From Streptomyces beigongshangae (lineage in GTDB: Bacteria > Actinomycetota > Actinomycetes > Streptomycetales > Streptomycetaceae): 64,000 nt of DNA. The notes under the pieces were generated by a model, which had not been told where the DNA came from, made no database searches, and saw only the letters and a program-made list of their open reading frames with translations. Shown here piece after piece: positions 61,003 through 64,000 of this stretch. The stretch spans positions 62,001-126,000 of the forward strand of contig NZ_JAHKJW010000018.1 of assembly GCF_019710745.1 (NCBI RefSeq), read 5' to 3'. Each line of letters begins with the position of its first letter. The first letter of the stretch is position 1. The position numbers and the translations under genes are program-made.

Positions 61003-61880
61003 GCACACTTACCGAGCGTGCCGACCGCGCCGAGCGTGCCGAGGTGGCCGACGGCTACCGGGCGGGGCGGACCCTGCCCCTGCGGGTCGAGCTGATGCGC
61101 CAGCTGAAGCGGCGCCGCACGCTGGCCATGGGCGCGATCCTCGCCGCCCTGCCCTTCGTGCTGGCCGTGGCCTTCGCGATCGGCGGCCGGCCGGACGGTC
61201 GCGAGGGCCGGGTCACCCTCATGGACACGGCCACGGCGTCAGGCGCCAACTTCGCCGCGACGAACCTCTTCGTCTCCGCGGGCTTCCTGCTGGTCATCCC
61301 CGTGGCGCTGTTCTGCGGCGACACCATCGCCTCGGAGGCCAGCTGGTCCTCCCTGCGCTACCTCCTCGCCGCACCCGTGCCCAGGGCCCGCCTCCTGTGG
61401 TCCAAGCTGGTGGTCGCGCTCGGCCTCAGCCTCGCCGCGATGGTGCTGCTGCCGGTCGTCGCGCTGGCGGTGGGCTCGGTCGCGTACGGCTGGGGTCCGC
61501 TGGAGATCCCCACCGGCGGCACCCTGTCCGCGGGTACGGCGGCCCAGCGGCTGGTGGTCGTGATCGCGTTCATCTTCGCGTCGCAACTGGTCACGGCGGG
61601 GCTCGCGTTCTGGCTGTCGACGAAGACCGACGCCCCGCTGGGCGCGGTGGGGGGCGCGGTCGGCCTGACGATCGTGGGGAACGTGCTGGACGCGGTCACC
61701 GCCCTCGGCGACTGGCGCCACTTCCTGCCCGCGCACTGGCAGTTCGCCTGGGCCGACGCGGTACAGCCACGTCCCGAGTGGGGCGGCATGATCCAGGGCA
61801 CGGCGGTCTCCCTCACGTACGCGATGGTGCTGTTCGCCCTGGCCTTCCGCGGTTTCGCCCGCAAGGACGTGGTGTCGTAG
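60999..61880 (+). CDS. ABC-2 type transporter permease
   Basis: A 293-residue membrane protein with a basic cytoplasmic N-terminus and about six hydrophobic spans (AILAALPFVLAVAFAI, FLLVIPVALFCGD, LGLSLAAMVLLPVVALAVG, VIAFIFASQLVTAGLAFWL, AVGLTIVGNVLDAV, YAMVLFALAFRGF) and the EASWSSLRYLLAAPVPRARLL coupling loop of ABC-2 permeases. Partner of the hydrolase-ATPase fusion by 4-bp overlap. Transport direction and substrate are unknown. Confidence 0.85.
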   Translation: MSTLTERADRAERAEVADGYRAGRTLPLRVELMRQLKRRRTLAMGAILAALPFVLAVAFAIGGRPDGREGRVTLMDTATASGANFAATNLFVSAGFLLVIPVALFCGDTIASEASWSSLRYLLAAPVPRARLLWSKLVVALGLSLAAMVLLPVVALAVGSVAYGWGPLEIPTGGTLSAGTAAQRLVVVIAFIFASQLVTAGLAFWLSTKTDAPLGAVGGAVGLTIVGNVLDAVTALGDWRHFLPAHWQFAWADAVQPRPEWGGMIQGTAVSLTYAMVLFALAFRGFARKDVVS

Positions 61881-61906
61881 GGACCTTCCGACGACCGGGG
61901 TACGAC

Positions 61907-61936
61907 TCCTCCGGACACCCCCCGGTCTCCGGAGGA
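61907..61936. terminator. 8-bp stem hairpin after the ABC permease
   Basis: TCCTCCGG (61907-61914) and CCGGAGGA (61929-61936) with a 14-nt C-rich loop, just after the permease stop. A moderate terminator. Confidence 0.6.
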
Positions 61937-62071
61937 TCACCCACCGGTCTCGGCCGCCGCCCGCCGTGGCCGCATCGAGATCCATCCGCAACACCTCGGG
62001 CCGCTCCTTCCGGCCGTCTGCGCCGTCACAGTCACAGACGTCGGCTCACAGCGGTCACCGAGGGGGCACAC

Positions 62072-63730
62072 ATGAGGCGCACCGAACAGCACCGGACACG
62101 ACAGGGACGGCAGAGAAGGCAGGGACGGCAGGGAAGTCAGGAACGGCGGCGGCGTGCGCGGGGCGCGTTCGTCGCCGCGACCGTCACCTTCGGGCTCCTG
62201 CTCACCGGCTGCAACGACGGCGGGAGCGGGCCGGACCGCGGCAGTACCAAGGCACGGGAGGACAACGGCTTCCCGGCCCCCGCCCAGCCGCATCCGACCG
62301 GCCCTTCGGGCACCGACGGCCGTACGGACGGCGACACCGGCCAGGAGGGTCAGGACGGCCAGGACGACCGGAGGGGCGAACTCCGCGAGACCGCGCCCCC
62401 GGCCGACCACCTCTCCACCTTCGCGCTGGACGTCGACACCGCCTCGTACACCTACGCGCGCCGCACCCTGCGGGACGGCCGGCGCCCCGACCCGTCGACG
62501 GTCCGCCCGGAGGAGTTCGTCAACAGCTTCCGCCAGGACTACGAGCGCCCCGACGGCAACGGCTTCACGGTCACGCTGGACGGCGCCCGCGCGGACGCCC
62601 GGGACTGGCGGCTCGTCAGGGTCGGCCTCGCCACGAGGGGAGCCGCGGACCCCGGCGAACGTCCGCCCGCCGCCCTCACCTTCGTCGTCGACGTCTCGGG
62701 CTCCATGGCCGAGCCGGGCCGCCTCGACCTGGCCAAGGAGTCCCTGGGGGTGATGACGGACCGGCTGCGCGACAACGACGCCGTCGCGCTCGTCACCTTC
62801 AGCGACGAGGCGAGGACCGTGTTGCCGATGACCCGCCTGGGCGACCACCGCGACCGGGTCCACGAGGCGATCGACACCCTCGAACCCACCGACTCGACCA
62901 ACCTCGGCGCGGGCGTCACCACCGGTTACCGCACGGCCGTCGACGGGCTGCGCGCGGGCGCCACCAACCGGGTGGTGCTGCTCTCCGACGCCCTCGCCAA
63001 CACGGGCGAGACCGATGCCGACGCCCTCCTCGACCGGATCGCGGACGCCCGCCGCGCGCACGGCATCACGCTCTTCGGCGTCGGCGTGGGCAGCGACTAC
63101 GGCGACGCGCTGATGGAACGCCTCGCCGACCGGGGCGACGGCCACACCGCGTACGTGTCGAGCGCCGAGGAGGCCCGCGAGGTCTTCTGCGAGGACCTGC
63201 CGCGGAACGTCGACCTCACGGCCCGGGACGCGAAGGCGCAGGTCGCCTTCGACCCGGAGACCGTCGAGCAGTTCCGGCTGATCGGCTACGACAACCGGCG
63301 GGTCGCCGACGAGGACTTCCGCGACGACCGGGTGGACGGGGGCGAGACGGGGCCCGGCCACACCGTGACGGCGCTGTACGCGGTGCGGGTGAGGCCCGGC
63401 GCGACGGGGCACGTCGCGACGGCGACGGTGCGGTGGCTGGACCCCGGGACCCGGGCCCCGTCCGAGGCGACGGGCCGGGTCGGTGCGGACGCCCTCGACC
63501 GGCCCCTGTGGGACGCGGAGTCTGCGCGCAGCGGACTGCAGGTGACCGCGGTCGCCGCGTACTTCGCCGACGCGCTGCGGTCCGGCGACGCCCGGTGGTC
63601 GGGTCTGCCCGGGGCACCGCCCCTGCCGGAACTGGCCCGCCGGGCGTCCCGCCTGGCGTCCGCCACGGAAACGAAGGCGATCCACGACCTGTCCGACACG
63701 ATCACCCGAGCGGCAACCCTGAACAACTAG
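62072..63730 (+). CDS. Lipoprotein with von Willebrand factor A domain (YfbK-like)
   Basis: A 552-residue surface lipoprotein. An unusually basic N-terminus with a Gln/Arg/Gly repeat (RQGRQRRQGRQ) precedes a hydrophobic segment ending in the lipobox LLTGC. A conserved YfbK-type N-domain (STFALDVDTASYTYARRTL, FVNSFRQDY) leads to a vWA domain with an intact MIDAS DVSGSM near 205 and DSTNLGAG, then a C-terminal YfbK domain (QVAFDPETVEQFRLIGYDNR). Function in Streptomyces is unknown; metal-dependent protein binding at the envelope is likely. Not part of the conflict operon. Confidence 0.85.
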   Translation: MRRTEQHRTRQGRQRRQGRQGSQERRRRARGAFVAATVTFGLLLTGCNDGGSGPDRGSTKAREDNGFPAPAQPHPTGPSGTDGRTDGDTGQEGQDGQDDRRGELRETAPPADHLSTFALDVDTASYTYARRTLRDGRRPDPSTVRPEEFVNSFRQDYERPDGNGFTVTLDGARADARDWRLVRVGLATRGAADPGERPPAALTFVVDVSGSMAEPGRLDLAKESLGVMTDRLRDNDAVALVTFSDEARTVLPMTRLGDHRDRVHEAIDTLEPTDSTNLGAGVTTGYRTAVDGLRAGATNRVVLLSDALANTGETDADALLDRIADARRAHGITLFGVGVGSDYGDALMERLADRGDGHTAYVSSAEEAREVFCEDLPRNVDLTARDAKAQVAFDPETVEQFRLIGYDNRRVADEDFRDDRVDGGETGPGHTVTALYAVRVRPGATGHVATATVRWLDPGTRAPSEATGRVGADALDRPLWDAESARSGLQVTAVAAYFADALRSGDARWSGLPGAPPLPELARRASRLASATETKAIHDLSDTITRAATLNN

Positions 63731-63742
63731 CAGCCCACAGAA

Positions 63743-63784
63743 CCCGCGCCCTTCGGGGGCGCGGGGAACTGCGCGCTCACCCAC
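63743..63784 (+). repeat. Dispersed intergenic element, copy 6, with terminator hairpin
   Basis: CCCGCGCCC (63743-63751), loop TTCGG, GGGCGCGGG (63757-63765), then GAACTGCGCGCTCACCC. The hairpin ends the vWA gene and the last bases overlap the 3' end of the next minus-strand gene. Confidence 0.8.
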
Positions 63785-64000
63785 ACAGCTCCCTCTCCGC
63801 CCGCACCGGATCATTGGGAAACCGGAACGCCGTCCGGTCCCACGCCCCGGCGACGTTGCGCAGGAACCGCCCCACCGTCAACCGTCCCCGCACCGCCCCG
63901 TCCAGCTCCGCCAGCCCCCCGCACCGCAGAGCCCGCCGGGCGGCCTCCACCTCGTCCCGGTCGACCCAGTCCGGCGCACCCACCCCCCGGTCGGCGACCA
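63777..64000 (-). CDS. Unrecognised protein, C-terminal part (partial)
   Basis: The frame is open to the window edge and ends at 63777. The visible 73 residues (VADRGVGAPDWVDRDEVEAA, quoted in part, ending RAERELCG) look like real coding sequence by composition, with a helix-rich pattern and an FLRNVAGAWDR segment. I do not recognise the family. A GTG at 63983 could start a 68-residue protein, but the frame probably continues beyond the window. Confidence 0.5.
   Translation of the reverse strand, partial: VADRGVGAPDWVDRDEVEAARRALRCGGLAELDGAVRGRLTVGRFLRNVAGAWDRTAFRFPNDPVRAERELCG

Noticed and set aside
56092..61008. A 1638-residue open frame on the minus strand
   Set aside because: It is antisense to iolD, the hydrolase-ABC gene and intergenic DNA, crosses two terminators and reads Arg/Gly/Ala-rich; a high-GC shadow.
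62072..63730. vWA lipoprotein as a fifth member of the conflict system
   Set aside because: It is 14 kb away, exported, has an intact MIDAS and YfbK-type domains, and does not resemble SAV_2336 proteins.

Overview
The window looks like a piece of a Streptomyces (or close actinomycete) chromosome. G+C is very high, coding frames have near-saturated G/C third positions, GTG starts and 4-base GTGA/ATGA gene overlaps are common, and lineage-typical families are present (DUF397/DUF5753, SAV_2336, PF04672 methyltransferase, PS-10 S37 peptidase, PucR, CsoR-type operator). Rare TTA (bldA-type) codons occur in only a few genes. I see no tRNA, rRNA, CRISPR array, insertion sequence or prophage.

Layout. 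1-3.2 kb: acyl-CoA dehydrogenase and TesB-type thioesterase, then a convergent conserved gene. 3.4-7.8 kb: divergent PucR regulator and an agmatinase/TPP-enzyme pair that is translationally coupled. 7.8-12.1 kb: secreted FG-GAP protein, secreted endonuclease I, a decayed region with an RTX scrap, and a secreted esterase-like/phytase protein. 12.2-18.2 kb: a single-chain asymmetric ABC exporter behind an unusual leader, a small secreted Cys protein and a secreted S37 peptidase. 18.3-24 kb: duplicated-module lipoprotein, Tat-exported family 3 N-acetylglucosaminidase, a TIM-barrel isomerase and a beta-helix membrane protein. 24-28.7 kb: LacI regulator divergent from a three-gene catabolic operon (Gfo/Idh dehydrogenase, DUF993 aldolase-like, isomerase). 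28.9-34.9 kb: a complete ribose operon (rbsR-rbsA-rbsCB fusion-rbsK-rbsD) with twin LacI operators.

35-40.6 kb: Tat-exported M20 hydrolase with an early TTA codon, a deletion scar that joined the tails of a divergent HATPase gene and a DUF5753 regulator, DUF397, a methyltransferase and a RecD2-like helicase. 40.8-47.9 kb is the most interesting block. It is a four-gene operon of a Trypco1 domain protein, a trypsin-VMAP protease, a MoxR AAA+ ATPase and a 1182-residue SAV_2336/vWA-like protein carrying a pseudokinase and a degenerate MinD/ParA-like domain. This matches the VMAP-vWA-MoxR type of NTP-dependent biological-conflict system, with TTA codons in both NTPase-type genes and a 12-bp inverted repeat at its promoter.

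48-54 kb: citrate synthase, then copper homeostasis (copA, copZ) with a CsoR-like operator shared with a divergent zinc alcohol dehydrogenase. 54-58 kb: small HTH protein and inositol-catabolism-type genes (iolE-like, iolD). 58-63.8 kb: an alpha/beta-hydrolase fused to an ABC ATPase with its permease, a vWA lipoprotein, and the 3' end of an unknown gene. At least six copies of a dispersed intergenic element (core near GCGCGGGGAACTGCGCG) punctuate the window.
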